64,000 bases of DNA from Henningerozyma blattae CBS 6284 (Eukaryota > Ascomycota > Saccharomycetes > Saccharomycetales > Saccharomycetaceae): the NCBI RefSeq assembly GCF_000315915.1, contig NC_020188.1, positions 699,501-763,500 of the forward strand, given 5' to 3'. The translations under genes were made by a program, and so were the position numbers. A model generated the notes under the pieces. It did no database searches. It had not been told where the DNA came from and saw nothing but the letters and a program-made list of their open reading frames with translations. Below are positions 27,749 through 39,334 of this stretch, piece by piece; the first letter of the stretch is position 1, and each line of letters starts with the position of its first letter.

Positions 27749-29299
27749 TTAATGAGATTTCAAAATTGACTTAGTATACCTATTAGGGTGTTCATCTTGG
27801 TATGCAATTTCATAGGTAATCTCATCATCAGAGTGTCCCTCTAATTCATCATCCGAAGAATCGTTAGATATTTGAGTTGATAATTGGTTTGCTATATTTT
27901 TGGATTCTCGTATTTGTAATATTCTTATTATGATAGATATGATGGCACTACCTATGGCTGTTGCCAACAAGGCATAACAACCCTTTCTGAAATATGGTAC
28001 TGTTGAAGCATCAAAGAATAAGATTATCCACCAAGCATTTACAGCACCTGAACACATATTCATGGAAGCAAGAACAATGGCTCTTTCAGGTAAATCTGCA
28101 TGACATACAACATTAGCCCAAGCAAAAAATACAGCCTGACCTGCATAAGCAATACCACCCAAGTATTGTGATGTGAATATAACATTTGGATCCAATGGTC
28201 GCCACCATATTAATGCTGATACTATAGTCATTACTGCAGCCAAAACAACAGCTATATGCCAATGACGTGCACGTTGTACACGACTCAAATATAAAGCAGA
28301 GGCTAAAGTAGAGACAATACCAACTGCATAAATACCAGCAGGGTAATTATTACGTGCAGATAACGAATAATCTTGATTTTGTAACCATATTGCAAATGTA
28401 GATGTTGAAGCTAGAGCAAGATTTTCACCACCTAGGATCCATGCAAGTGAAAATACCCATATATGCCAACGGCGTAATACACGTGGTGCTACAGACCATG
28501 AAAGTTTTGAATTTGCTTCTTGAGGAGGTAATCTACGGCGTGCATATTGTAGTTCTGCTTTGGAAAACACATGACGTGCTAGAGTAAACTTCCCAGTAGA
28601 TGTAGCATCAGGCATACCGGGGAAACATAATAGACCGTACAATGCAACTGGGACTGTAATACAGAAATCGATAATGAAAAGCCAACGCCAACCCGCCATA
28701 CCCCCCGCACCTTCTAATTCATGAGCGATAGCGGTTTGCATAAATCCACTGAATATGGCACCTACTAAACCACTAGATGTAAATATTGCTGAACGGAGCG
28801 GCAATTCACGTGGGCAGTACCAGGCACCCAATATCAAATGAGTACCAGAAAATGTACAACTTTCAAAAAGAGCTTGGAAAAACCGCAAAACACAAAGGTC
28901 ACGAGCACTATGGGCATGACTCATCCCCAAAGTAAGTAACCCCCATGCTAAAGTACATGAACTGAGCCAAATTCGTGGAGGTACCACCAGTAATGCCAAG
29001 TTGTGGGGTAACATTCCAACCACATAACCGATGGTGAAACATGTACCTGCTAGAGTGAACTGTGAACCGGTAAGGTTCAGGTCATTTTTCATACCAGAGA
29101 CGTATGCATTGGTGAACCCAATACGATCAACATAGTTGATCCAATATTGTAAACACACGAATGATAGAACAAAAACGTCTATTTTGAATAAAAGCCATCT
29201 GTGACGCACTGGAGGCTCTGTAGTTGTAGTGTCTGCATCGGCGACAGTAATTGTGAGAGTTTCATTTTTCTGACGCGCGTCCTGACTATTAGTATCCAT
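27749..29299 (-). CDS. FEN2: Fen2, plasma-membrane H+/pantothenate symporter
   Basis: A 516-aa MFS transporter of the anion:cation symporter (Dal5-like) family, close in length to S. cerevisiae Fen2 (512 aa). Diagnostic segments shared with Fen2 include LLFKID.FVLSFVCLQYWINYVDR (residues 36-59), GFTNAYVSGMK, VPPRIWLSSCTLAWGLLTLGM, ALFESCTFSGTHL, IFTSSGLVGAIFSGFMQT, GMAGWRWLFIIDFCIT, and the acidic hydrophilic C-terminus. About 12 membrane spans are evident. It imports vitamin B5 for coenzyme A synthesis. The neighbouring gene is RIM1 in the same orientation, the same pair as YCR028C and YCR028C-A. Confidence 0.95.
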   Translation of the reverse strand: MDTNSQDARQKNETLTITVADADTTTTEPPVRHRWLLFKIDVFVLSFVCLQYWINYVDRIGFTNAYVSGMKNDLNLTGSQFTLAGTCFTIGYVVGMLPHNLALLVVPPRIWLSSCTLAWGLLTLGMSHAHSARDLCVLRFFQALFESCTFSGTHLILGAWYCPRELPLRSAIFTSSGLVGAIFSGFMQTAIAHELEGAGGMAGWRWLFIIDFCITVPVALYGLLCFPGMPDATSTGKFTLARHVFSKAELQYARRRLPPQEANSKLSWSVAPRVLRRWHIWVFSLAWILGGENLALASTSTFAIWLQNQDYSLSARNNYPAGIYAVGIVSTLASALYLSRVQRARHWHIAVVLAAVMTIVSALIWWRPLDPNVIFTSQYLGGIAYAGQAVFFAWANVVCHADLPERAIVLASMNMCSGAVNAWWIILFFDASTVPYFRKGCYALLATAIGSAIISIIIRILQIRESKNIANQLSTQISNDSSDDELEGHSDDEITYEIAYQDEHPNRYTKSILKSH

Positions 29300-30262
29300 C
29301 GGGCGATGCTTTTGTGTGGGTGAATTACGCGAATGTAGTAGAGTAGAGAAGATGGACAGCTTTTTATACTTCTGTGTGTGTGTGATCGAATGGAAACAGC
29401 TTGTACGGCGCAGAACGTGTACGGCATTAGCTGACAGATGAGCTTGACAGTTTTAGTGCCTGCAAACCAAACTGTTTAGAAGATCGTGCAGAAGCGCATT
29501 CGAAATTATTGAATTACCGAATTCATCGAGAATGCGATTTTCATTCTTGTATTTTACCATGGGTTATAACAAAATTATGTTCGACTTTATGAAAAAAAAC
29601 AACAGAGATATAATAGGGGTGAGACTAGATTTTTCAAATGCTTTTCGGCTCATTATAGATTGTCAGAGAATTGTTTTTATGAAAATAGGTCTAATTGACA
29701 AATGATTGTTTTATCTACAAATGTAGCTTTGCCATATGGGAGAAGATCAATCTACTTTTGACTCTGTTCAAATATGGCCAAATTTTTTCTAGTTTTTTTT
29801 TTTTCTTTTTCTTTTTTCTTTTTTTTTTGGTAAAAAAAAATTTCTGGATCATTTACACTACCCCTATTCGAGAAGAATAAGGCATTTATGTGAATTAGGA
29901 ATTTCAATCAAAGATGTATCATTACACCAATTGTGTATCAATTCTAACTGCTAATATATATTCCTCGAGATTTACATCGGTCAACCTTCAAATGTTGTTT
30001 TAAAAAAGATTCTTAGATATTGTGAAAAACTTATTTTCAACAAACTATATCAAGTTTCCCCATGTGGCAATAGTTCTTGGACAAAAACGGAATAACTTCC
30101 GCGGCAAAGAATAATAATTTTTACCCGGCTACAGAAAGGTTTCCTTAATTAGCTCATTGAGAAAACGAACAAATAGCAAACAATAAAGTAATATATTAAC
30201 TTGAATTGCCATACATAAATAATAATTATAAAAGCTACAAACGTGTATCACACACATGAAAA
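29300..30262. other. Intergenic region: FEN2 promoter and RIM1 3' flank
   Basis: About 1 kb with no gene. A T-rich run (29792-29830) and a short frame overlapping it are low complexity. No regulatory motif was assigned with confidence. Confidence 0.55.
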
Positions 30263-30682
30263 CTATGAGGCTTCGCTGGTAGCGTCATCGGCAGCAGCTT
30301 CAGCATCGACGACCTTCCCATTACGTAGCATGTTAACCTCACGTTGGACTAAGCTCAGACTGATACCACGTGAGCCGTCTTCACGTTCGAAGGTATAGTT
30401 GGAGGCATCGGCCTCAATATAAACGAGAGCACCCTTACGGACGTACTGCGTAAGGAAGTTAATCTGTGGTTCGTTGAAGACAGTCACGTTGAACCAATTA
30501 GTTTGTCCGTCACGACGAGGTTGGGCGGCAATACTGTATTTTATGTAACGCTTGTCATTACCAGTAGTATGTTCGGAGAAGTCTGTACCGATACGACCAA
30601 CAATTGACATCTTGGCGAAGTCCAGGGCACGTGCAGAAGCGTGCAGTTGGCGGGTTGATCCTCTAGTGAAACGGGAGAGCAT
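30263..30682 (-). CDS. RIM1: Rim1, mitochondrial single-stranded DNA-binding protein
   Basis: A 139-aa SSB-family protein (135 aa in S. cerevisiae) required for mitochondrial DNA replication. An Arg/Ser/Thr-rich presequence (MLSRFTRGSTRQLHASAR) is followed by FAKMSIVGRIGTDF, KYSIAAQPRRDGQTNWFNVTVFNEPQINFLTQYVRKGALVYIEADASNYTFER, split over residues about 24-110, forming the OB fold. The C-terminus is acidic/Ala-rich (VVDAEAAADDATSEAS). S. cerevisiae RIM1 contains an intron; here the frame is continuous from ATG to stop, so the intron appears absent. Codon use is biased towards G/C-ending codons. The RIM1-FEN2 pair is in S. cerevisiae order and orientation. Confidence 0.96.
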   Translation of the reverse strand: MLSRFTRGSTRQLHASARALDFAKMSIVGRIGTDFSEHTTGNDKRYIKYSIAAQPRRDGQTNWFNVTVFNEPQINFLTQYVRKGALVYIEADASNYTFEREDGSRGISLSLVQREVNMLRNGKVVDAEAAADDATSEAS

Positions 30683-30962
30683 TATTGTAATTTAGTCGCA
30701 GTAGGTGATGAATGGAGAACACTACTAATACTACTAACGTAGCTTTATTTATTTTTTTAATTTTTTTTTTTAAAATTCTTATTTTATGGATGCCCAATTG
30801 TAAGCCACGCGACGCGGGCCGCTATCTGCGGTACACGTGACTGATGTCCTGGGTTCGATCCCTTGCGGTGCGAATGATAACATAACTACTCTGAACTCAT
30901 TTTTTTTCTTTTCTTACTTACAATTACAATGTCTTTACATAAAATCATAGCTTGGGACTATC

Positions 30963-32011
30963 TTATGATAGGCCAAAATAATTACCCGCCACCAGAGTTT
31001 TTGTAGTATGAACGTCTTTCCAATTACTTCCAAATGGATCGTTTTCATCTATGGCTTGGTAAGATAATCGTATATTATTAGAATCTGTCACAGAATCTTT
31101 AATGGAAAATTTCGTAGATATACCACGTTCTGATTCTCTACCAATCCCATCAGTCATGAATCTTGCAATCATTCTTTCTTCTTCTCCTCTTTTCAATACC
31201 ATAGGCTCACGGAATCTCCATGTAATTCTTCTCTTTTCTTTACTGAACGAACCTTGTGGTTTGGATAATGCACTAGTAGCATTAGCTCCATCCATAGTAA
31301 CAAATACTACAAAATCTTCCAAGACCAATTGATTGACACTTGCTGGTAAATTGGGGGATAATTTAATAGTCAATACTACACTTGCTTGATGGGGCTCAAA
31401 TCTCCAAATCGGATGAATGATAATAGGTGCTACTGCATTCTTTTGACTAAATTTGATAGCACCCAGTGTTTTAGAATCGATCAAGCTTGGTACTACTCGG
31501 AATTCTTCAGATTCATCCGAACCTGTACGTTCAATAAAGTTAGGGTTCAAAATCAATTTTTCGAAATTATTAATTCCATCAATCTTCATATTGATGCTTA
31601 CTGGTATAATACCACCATCATTATTGATATAACTCAAAGCGATCTCTCCAATTAATTGACATCCAGTTAATACCCCTTCTTTAAAAGTGGCATTCACTAC
31701 TTCTGCCACACTTGCATTCAACCCAATCATAGAATTAGCCAATGTAGAATGCTGGAATAAAGATTGACCTGTAATTACACTAGATGAACCTGTAGCTTGA
31801 GGTGCCAACATTTTCAATTCACCTGTCATTTGTGGCATGATCCAAGAAGGTCTATTAGGGTTCAAAGTCTTTCTTGCACTGGGAACATTTGGCGGAGTGT
31901 TATCCCTAGAATTAGAATGAGATTTATTAGGTTGTAGTGGAGCTTGAGATATAGATAATGTTGGGTTCTCTATATTTTCGGTGGTACCAGTAAAATTGTT
32001 GGTATTGTTGA

Positions 32012-32047
<36 letters not shown>

Positions 32048-33545
32048 TATTGTTGCTATTATTATTTGCCGCCATATAATTTTGAATTGTGTGAGACGTT
32101 TGATATAATGATTGAGAACTTGTACGTTCTTTCATTTTTCTAACAGGTGATTCTGACCTTGGAATTGTATTGTTTGTAGAACTATGATCTGTCAAAGTAG
32201 GCTTATTATCAGTAGAAATAGGTTTACTTTCTGTAGGCTCATTTTCTAAAATATTAGACTTAGTTTCAGAAAGGGCAGGTTTATTTTCTATAATATTGGA
32301 CCTACGTTCAACAGTTGATTTACGATCCGTATTCACACGTCTGTTACCAGAGCTAGACGTAGATACACTACCAGCAGCTGAAGTGACACGATTAATATTG
32401 TTCTGATATTGATATTGAGATTGAGATTGTATAGTCCTTGTAGAAAGATCTGTATCAGGGATTGGTTCTGATTCATAATCTAACTTCTTACCACGATTTT
32501 TATTTCTTCCAAAGATAGAACCCACTTTTGATTTTAAACCTCCTGAAGATTTCCTACTCTTTAAGGATAAATTATTAACTGAATTAGAAAATTCATTATT
32601 CATTAAATCTTGAGATGAATTTGAATTCGAGTTTGAACTAGAGAATGTTGAAGTGAATTTCTTATCTAATGCTCCAAAAGCACTCTTTCTTTTTGATTTA
32701 TCCTTTTGCGGAGATTTAGTATTCACCTTGGAAGGTGAAGTTGAAGTTTGGCTAATAAGATCAATAGATTCATTATGGGTCGAGTTAAATAAAAATGTAT
32801 AATTATTAGCATCATTAGCAAATCGATCGATTTCTAATTCCGGATTAAATTCTAAAAATTTAGTCATGTTAGTTTCACAGTTTTTAGTATTAGCTAACAG
32901 ATAATCACTATATCCAGTTTGATAATTTAAAAGAACGTTTTTTAAAATTTCTAATCTATTATAATCAATTGTTTCAAATAATTCAAACAAATATGGACCA
33001 TTAGATGCCCATTCTTTAGTAGATTGTTCTAAACTACCATCACCGGGATTATTTTTTGAATACATTTCAATCGAAGCTGCAATCTTGGATAATTTTGAAT
33101 GTAATTTTCTACTTTCATTCCATTTATTATCATTTTCAGTGGAATCCTTTAATGAATGAATGATATTAGAATCAATAGTTTGATAAAAATTATAATTTGA
33201 TTGAGATTCGATTTTTAATTCATTTATTAATAATTTCCAAAGCGAATTTAATTCACCTAATGAATTGAAGTCAAATTGTAACATTTCTTCAGGTTCTAAA
33301 ACTTTAGATTCGATCATTTGTTTCTTTAGGATCTCGTTCAAATCCTCGTTATTACTAATGATACGATTCAAGTTCTTCACATAATTATGCTTTAATTTAG
33401 AAATTTCAGAGAAAAGCAAATAAAAATTCTTATTTATTAATTTGGCTTGTGATAACCGGATTCGAATAGCCTCTGTAGATTCGTATGGTTCTTTATCAAC
33501 AAGTATGGTATTTGCATACTTGTTTCTCTCTTGAACTGGATCCAT
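30963..33545 (-). CDS. SYP1: Syp1, F-BAR muniscin endocytic adaptor
   Basis: An 860-aa protein (870 aa in S. cerevisiae Syp1), an early-arriving endocytic cargo adaptor that also affects septin organisation. Residues about 8-260 form the F-BAR domain (KYANTILVDKEPYESTEAIRIRLSQAKL, LHSKLSKIAASIEMYSKNNPG, PYLFELFETIDYNRLEILKN). A long Ser/Asn-rich disordered linker follows (about 265-590), with a basic patch, SPVRK sites and a poly-Asn run, and the C-terminal 250 residues form the mu-homology cargo-binding domain (LNASVAEVVNATFKEGVL, INMKIDGINNFEKL, RRITWRFREPMVL). Order and orientation relative to RIM1 and FEN2 are those of YCR028C-YCR030C. Confidence 0.96.
32011..32046. repeat. (ATT)n tract encoding poly-Asn in SYP1
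   Basis: A run of ATT triplets on the plus strand encodes consecutive Asn codons (AAT) in the SYP1 linker. Confidence 0.85.
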
Positions 33546-34506
33546 CTTTATAATTGTAGGTGCTGTATTTTGTTATAGTTCAAAGAGATAACGAATGACA
33601 AAATAAAATAAAAATAAAGTACAATAATTATAAAAGAATATTAATATATTATTGTGCAGCAAAAAAAAACTTAAAGAAATCAAAATCAAAATGAGATCAA
33701 TGCTAGAATGTATTAAAAATGTAATTACCAATTAATTAATGATTTAAAAATGTCCATCTCGAACCCCATTTTATCTTTACACGAATTTTCAATAAAAAAA
33801 AAATCATCTAATTCTCAAACACGTTATTTGGACAGATCGGGCCATTTTTTTCAATTTTCGGACAGTTTCAAGCTTGAATTAAACAAAAACATTACCAGAA
33901 ATGGTATCACTCGGCCCGTAATATTCTAAAATGACGCAATAGGATAGGCGGAAGTTTACGACAAATTTATCCGGATTAAGGTAGAAGGGGGGATGAGACA
34001 AGGATCAGCGGCTAGAGATCTATGGGGTAAATACGAGAATGCCAATACGCGAGTTATAAGTATACCAAAACGGTATAAACTAGTTATTATTACACTGCCT
34101 CTAATGGAGACTATAATATATATATATACATATATATATGCATAAATAAATAAACGATTAAATAATAATAAGAAATTAATTTGTATACGTAAGTAAACAA
34201 AATTTTTGGAAAAAAAACGATGACAAAATACGTTGGAATATAATATTATGATAATTTTATAATTATATCTAACAATGAGGAAAAATTAGATGTTAGAGTC
34301 TGTGAGGATTGACGCAGATGCAATGAAAGCGCAAATAATTTAATAAACAAATGAGTAAATGGAATAAAAACGGTTTAAAGGCATTTTAATTAAATTAAAC
34401 GGATTGAATGATATGCCAGTTGAAAAAAGAGGAGTTAAACTAAAAACAAATAAAGTGAAAAGTAATTGTGAAGAAAAAAAACGGAAAGGAAGGACAACAG
34501 CAACAC
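33546..34506. other. Intergenic region: SYP1 promoter and MNN5 3' flank
   Basis: About 1 kb, AT-rich, no credible gene. The 33830-34060 part carries scattered CGG/CCG-containing motifs (for example TTTTCGGACAG), which were inspected as possible CDEIII sites and rejected. A (TA)n tract is at 34111-34138. Confidence 0.5.
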
Positions 34507-36324
34507 CTAATTGCCTGTGAATGGATTCTTTTGTAGATAAGACACTCTATTATCCAAATATTCACACATAGAATCCCATAATGGAGTACCTTGGATATCT
34601 TTGTAGAATGCAAAACGAATTGAAGATTTGTCATTTGCATTGCCTTTACATAACGTTTGTAATAAGTTATCGAAACAAAACAATTCCAAATCGAAATCTA
34701 AGGCTCTACCAATTGATCTTAAACCGCGGACATGTTGTTGAGTTTCGTGATCGATATATCTACGTTCATGATACAACACCCAGGGTTCATATTTGAAGAA
34801 TGAAGTGTGACCAAACATGATGCTGATGTCCTTTTCATGGATCAGATTGTCATAGAAATCTCTATCCAAGTTATAATCTGATTTGAAATGATAATAATCG
34901 TCATAGTGATCGATGACTTGATTTTTAGCCTTTGAATAATGTTCGTAATCTTGAATGAAGTCATGTTGTAATAACATGATACCTTGGAAGCCCAATTTGG
35001 AATCCCAAAACCCATCGAACCCGACTTTTGATTTGACTTGATAATATGGCTTGTTTAGGGTATGAGCAGCAGAAATAAAAGTTTCTTTATCACCTTCACC
35101 TGCAGTTCCCTGTGAAAACAATCTATAGTACCAAGCTGGACCATAGAAATTATAATATGCGGCTAATAATAATGTATCTAGATGCTTAGCTTTATTAACG
35201 ATCATTTGACCTGATTCAGTGGAAGCATCAGGAACAGTTCCAAGAAGATCATGGAATGGGATGGTATTTTTATTTTCGATTTCTTTTTCATTATTTTTAT
35301 GGACACGAGGAATGGTGTATCTATTTGGTGGAGAAATATCATCTGTACCGTATCTAACTCTTTGATTGATATCTACAGAAACGTTTGCGATGTCATAATA
35401 CATTGGGTTCGTGACACGTCTCCAAATATCTGGCCAGAGAATCAATCCTGCTTCTTTATAAATATCTGCGTCGAATACATGGTCTAGGGATTTCAAAGGA
35501 TAATTATCTGAATCTAGAAAGATGATTTCTTTAAAGCTTGATATCAAAAGAGCCATGACTTTAATTTGATAACCCTTTAAACGTAAGTTTTCAGCATAGT
35601 GTTTTGGTAGAACATCCTTAAAGAAGACACACTTTGCATTATAATTTGGTAAGAAATTATTACAAAAATCAACTTCATTTTTTTCATCTTGTGGAGGAAT
35701 AACAACTTCTACAGGTAAGGTGGACCCTGTCTTTCTTAACACTTTAATAACATTCATAGCCAAGACAGAAAACTTCCCACCTCCAATGGTGACAATACCT
35801 CTACCGTTGGGGAATATTTGATCAAGGAATTCCGGTTTTGTTAATTCAGACATTTTTGCCTCTAACAACTGAATGAAATTGGAATGAACATATTTCAAGT
35901 TATCCAATTGGGGACGTGAAATAGATAAACAATTCAATAAACTATTGAAAGATACTCTCGATAACGAACCTGGAGAATTATCAGTCATGGAAATATCTGA
36001 TTCTAATTTACATTCTGATCTCTTTGATTGTTTCAAATCTTTTACTGAAGGATTGACTGGCTTACCCCTCGCTATAGCACTAAACATAAAAGTGTAGAAG
36101 TTATCCCTAAAATTATTGGACGAATTATCCAGAGCTGCTAAGGGATTATTCTTATCATACAAGTTAGACGTCGATATAGGGATCTGATTATTTTTCCAAT
36201 TAGAAAACGATACTTGCTGGTAATACAAAGTCTTTGTGTTTTCGTTGATTATATAGAACAGGAAAAATGTAAAGATCAACGACAACGGTATCAATTTTCT
36301 ATTCCTTCTAACTATAGGGGCCAT
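34507..36324 (-). CDS. MNN5: Mnn2/Mnn5-type alpha-1,2-mannosyltransferase
   Basis: A 605-aa type II Golgi membrane glycosyltransferase (Mnn5 586 aa, Mnn2 597 aa). A short basic cytosolic tail (MAPIVRRNRK) precedes a single hydrophobic anchor at about 12-26, then a stem and the lumenal catalytic domain. Conserved elements include GIVTIGGGKFSVLAMNVIKVLRKTGS (about 176-201), LPVEVVIPP, the metal/nucleotide-sugar-binding DxD-type motif in FLDSDNYPL (271-277), and LILWPDIWRR, QMIVNKAKHLDTL. It adds alpha-1,2-mannose branches to the N-glycan outer chain. The next genes, RPL39, RPS22 and RPS14, give the order of YJL186W-YJL191W, which favours MNN5 over MNN2. SWE1, present between MNN5 and RPL39 in S. 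cerevisiae, is missing. Confidence 0.93.
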   Translation of the reverse strand: MAPIVRRNRKLIPLSLIFTFFLFYIINENTKTLYYQQVSFSNWKNNQIPISTSNLYDKNNPLAALDNSSNNFRDNFYTFMFSAIARGKPVNPSVKDLKQSKRSECKLESDISMTDNSPGSLSRVSFNSLLNCLSISRPQLDNLKYVHSNFIQLLEAKMSELTKPEFLDQIFPNGRGIVTIGGGKFSVLAMNVIKVLRKTGSTLPVEVVIPPQDEKNEVDFCNNFLPNYNAKCVFFKDVLPKHYAENLRLKGYQIKVMALLISSFKEIIFLDSDNYPLKSLDHVFDADIYKEAGLILWPDIWRRVTNPMYYDIANVSVDINQRVRYGTDDISPPNRYTIPRVHKNNEKEIENKNTIPFHDLLGTVPDASTESGQMIVNKAKHLDTLLLAAYYNFYGPAWYYRLFSQGTAGEGDKETFISAAHTLNKPYYQVKSKVGFDGFWDSKLGFQGIMLLQHDFIQDYEHYSKAKNQVIDHYDDYYHFKSDYNLDRDFYDNLIHEKDISIMFGHTSFFKYEPWVLYHERRYIDHETQQHVRGLRSIGRALDFDLELFCFDNLLQTLCKGNANDKSSIRFAFYKDIQGTPLWDSMCEYLDNRVSYLQKNPFTGN

Positions 36325-38064
36325 CTTTGAAATTTTAATATTTATTGCTGATCTTTCTTTTCTTAGGATTTGTTTTTTTTATTTCAAAATTAGACGGCAA
36401 TTGGAAAGTTTGATATTTGAAAATTTCACTATCGTAAAAAAAAATATATATATTTTTTGAAACTTTGAAAGGTTAAACAGTAAAGCGTTTTAAATAATCA
36501 ATTGATAGGGAATTACAACGGCAATATAGTCCACTTAGCGTTTGTATGCACCTTAATCGAATCCTTAAAAAAAAAAGAGTATAGAAGACTCAATGTGGAG
36601 ATGGCAAAAGAAAATGAATGATAAGGAAAGGACTAGTTTATAACTGTAGAATCGAGTAATCGGAATATTATGGTGCAGAAGAGTACCGACCTTTGGATGA
36701 AAGGGTCAAAGGATAGACAAATTCATTGGGTATGATCGAAAACACAAGCAATTACCAGTAGCTACAATTGTTCCTCTAAATAAAATATAACTATAATAGA
36801 ATAGAAAGAAAGTTTATGGATACCTAAGTGCAGTAGGAAAAAAAAAGTAATGTTTTGTTTGAAAAAAATAGAACCAGTAGATGAGGCAAAACATAATCCA
36901 GAAAAGTATTTTCTGTTCAAGTGTGAAATTTCACGACGCTTAGATAAATTTGAAGGGCTCAGTTGCCAATGCAGGCCATTGGACCCATCTAATGCTCTGT
37001 AACCATTATTGGTAGGCCCACCAAAGAAATCCAAGTACGGCCTACTACCGCAATGGCGTCATTGAAGCACTGGCATGCTTAAAACAGGAACGCGCCTAAA
37101 TAGGAAAGAAGAGGGGTTTCCTGAAACGTATATGCCTCCGCAAATTATTTACCGTGATCAGACCTAAATAGAGCAACTAGTGCAGATACGGAGTCGGGAA
37201 AGTTGGTCACGTGTGACGGGGGCTATTTCAGAGTCCCGAATAAGGAAATTCTACAAACAAGTGTATTGCCAAGATAGGAAAGAATACTTTCCGTAATGGA
37301 CCTAGGAGGGATTGTTGGAGAATGTTAAGTATAGTTTACGAAAATGGACAGGGATACTCCATATATGGAAACGGGTGAGCCCAGTAAGATCCACACTTTG
37401 GGCCAGGGTTTGTAACAACCCTAGGTGAAATATTTTTACAGTTTTTTTCTTTTTTTTCTCTTCTTTTATTTTTAGAGGGTGAAAAAAAGAAGAAAGATAT
37501 TTTTTCATGGAAATCCGATGATACTGAGGGGAGTATATAAGGACTAGGGATTTTGTCAAAATAGTTAAAAGGATTTTCCATACGAAAAGGTTAGTAGTAA
37601 AAAGTGGTACGCCAACATCAAGCAAGCAGTATTAAGTACGAGATCGTCCTTCACTGCTTACTATTATAACTTAGTAGCGGCTATGAAGGCCGAACCTTGG
37701 AATCATTATGATGATCAATCAATAATCACTTAAAGCTAGATAGTATCTGACATGGTTGGAAAAAAGTCCAACCATAATGATAGGTGGTTTGTGGAATCTC
37801 TCTGATATATGATTCGTTGTAGTACGTAGATTTTCTTATTATAGCTTCTCTTCATATAATTATTTTCTAACGTTGTCTTCGAACAATAGTAAGGTATATA
37901 CTTTTCATTATGAAACAAATAAACGAATAGAACTAAGAATCGATAATAACTAAGTTAAACTATTTAATAATTATACGTAAATAATTACTGTTATATAATT
38001 AGAGTGCGAATGAAGTGATGATAAGGGAGTTCAAAAAATAAAAGTTTGAGTCTGGTCTTATCAA
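36325..38064. other. 1.7-kb intergenic gap where SWE1 would be expected
   Basis: No kinase gene or remnant could be recognised between MNN5 and RPL39. Small open frames (36762-37034, 37302-37625) lack features. ATGATGA (about 37706) and CTGA (about 37746) look like C and D boxes but are too close together for a typical snoRNA. GTCACGTGTGAC near 37207-37218 is a 12-bp palindrome with a CACGTG core. Confidence 0.5.
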
Positions 38065-38341
38065 TTAAAAGTTCAACTTGGTTCTTCTCCAGTGTCTTCT
38101 CTTGGCGTTGTAACGGATAGTGTTGTCAGTTCTTAATCTGATCCATTGTGGCAATGGTCTGTTTTGCTTCTTGGCCTTGGCCAACTTTTGCTTGATTCTG
38201 AAACTCTTTTGGGCCTACATGGAAATAAAATAATCAAATTTAAAGAATTTTAAATATGAAATTAGTTTATTGTTAGTATATCATTCAAATATCAAAAAAA
38301 TTCAATATAACATTTCTTAGCGTAGCAGTACATACAGGCAT
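38065..38341 (-). CDS. RPL39: Ribosomal protein eL39 (Rpl39), one intron
   Basis: A two-exon gene too short for simple ORF calling. Exon 1 is 38336-38341 (ATG CCT); exon 2 is 38065-38214; together they encode 51 residues, the same length as S. cerevisiae Rpl39, reading [19 protein letters not shown] then [27 protein letters not shown] and ending LNF. The 121-nt intron (38215-38335) starts with the canonical GTATGT donor, has a TACTAAC branch point at 38272-38278 and ends in TAG. The intron interrupts the coding sequence after codon 2, as in S. cerevisiae. The basic peptide lines the ribosomal exit tunnel. It is divergent from RPS22 across a shared 600-bp promoter, as YJL189W is from YJL190C. 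Confidence 0.97.
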
Positions 38342-38941
38342 CGCGGATTGGTTCTGTTAAACACACTTTGTTTTTTAATTTCAACACTATATCAATATAT
38401 AGTTTATTTAAACATCGTTAATATTTCACTTTTACATTTCGCATTCAAACAAGCAATCTCGGATTTTTGGTAATATTTTGGTTTTCACTATTCAAACTTT
38501 CTCTAATCATCTCTTCTCTTGCCGTCTAATTCCCAACGGTACTAAATCTCATCTCTACCCTCGGTCTCCTTCTAAAATTCTCGGCCTCCTTCTAGAGTCT
38601 CTCTCTAGACCGAACAAATCTGCGTCTAGCAAATTTCTTTTTTCCCTCTAACTTTCTCTCTCTAGCACCGAGAAAACACCTGGACACCGCCCTCAGCAGC
38701 AGGGAACAATTTGCTATCGAGGTTCTCATGAAATTTTCAATTTTTTTTCAAATTTCGGCGTTTATTCTACTGGGCTTCTCTTGAGAATTGTTATGCAAAT
38801 ATTATTCAATAATCATTATTGTACTACTAGTTAATAATTATTTTATTAAAATAATATATATTATAATTGCTTATATTTATCTTCTCGTTTCATGAGGCTT
38901 TAATCCTTGTAGACTACCAGAAATAACATTATATACCAAAG
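38342..38941. other. Shared divergent promoter of RPL39 and RPS22
   Basis: 600 bp, pyrimidine-rich on the plus strand around 38500-38660 (repeated CTCTCTAGA/CTTCT motifs), with T-tracts nearer RPS22, typical of ribosomal-protein promoters. It contains a Rap1-like element at 38670-38690. Confidence 0.65.
38670..38690 (+). promoter_or_regulatory. Rap1-like ribosomal-protein promoter element (RPL39/RPS22)
   Basis: The element contains ACACCTGGACACCGC, resembling the Rap1 site ACACCCGTACAYY with two changes. The same 21-bp word, with only two substitutions, occurs in the RPS14 promoter at 40301-40321, which argues that it is functional. Confidence 0.55.
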
Positions 38942-39334
38942 ATGACTAGAACTTCTGTCTTAGCCGATGCTTTAAATGCTATTAACAACGCCGAAAAGAC
39001 TGGTAAACGTCAAGTTATGATTAGACCATCTTCTAAGGTCATCATCAAGTTCTTACAAGTTATCCAAAAGCATGGTTACATTGGTGAATTCGAATACATT
39101 GACGACCACAGATCTGGTAAGATCGTTATCCAATTGAACGGTAGATTGAACAAGGTCGGTGTTATTTCTCCAAGATTCAACGTCAAGATTGCTGATATTG
39201 AAAAATGGACTGAAAACTTATTACCAGCCAGACAATTCGGTTACGTTATCTTGACTACTTCCGCTGGTATCATGGACCACGAAGAAGCTAGAAGAAAGCA
39301 CGTTTCCGGTAAGATTTTAGGTTTCGTCTACTAA
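38942..39334 (+). CDS. RPS22: Ribosomal protein uS8 (Rps22)
   Basis: A 130-aa small-subunit protein of exactly the yeast Rps22 length: [59 protein letters not shown], and the C-terminal GVISPRFNV...[15 protein letters not shown] blocks are near-identical to Rps22A/B. Codon use is strongly biased to highly-expressed yeast codons (AGA, TTG/TTA, GGT). No coding intron. It lies between RPL39 (divergent) and RPS14 (convergent), as YJL190C does between YJL189W and YJL191W. S. cerevisiae RPS22B has a snoRNA-containing intron; none is evident in the leader here. Confidence 0.98.
   Translation: MTRTSVLADALNAINNAEKTGKRQVMIRPSSKVIIKFLQVIQKHGYIGEFEYIDDHRSGKIVIQLNGRLNKVGVISPRFNVKIADIEKWTENLLPARQFGYVILTTSAGIMDHEEARRKHVSGKILGFVY

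Noticed and set aside
30795..30876. Possible tRNA gene with a GGGTTCGATCCC B-box and a T-run downstream, between RIM1 and SYP1
   Set aside because: No complementary acceptor stem, D-arm or 7-nt anticodon loop could be built around it; at most a tRNA-like fragment or chance B-box.
33830..33870. TCCGAAAATTGAAAAAA on the minus strand as a CDEIII right half
   Set aside because: The left half does not match CDEIII and no CDEI lies at a suitable distance.
36762..37625. Small frames in the MNN5-RPL39 gap as SWE1 remnants
   Set aside because: No kinase motifs or similarity in any frame.
37700..37750. C/D-box snoRNA candidate (ATGATGA ... CTGA)
   Set aside because: Boxes are only about 35 nt apart with no flanking terminal stem or clear rRNA guide.
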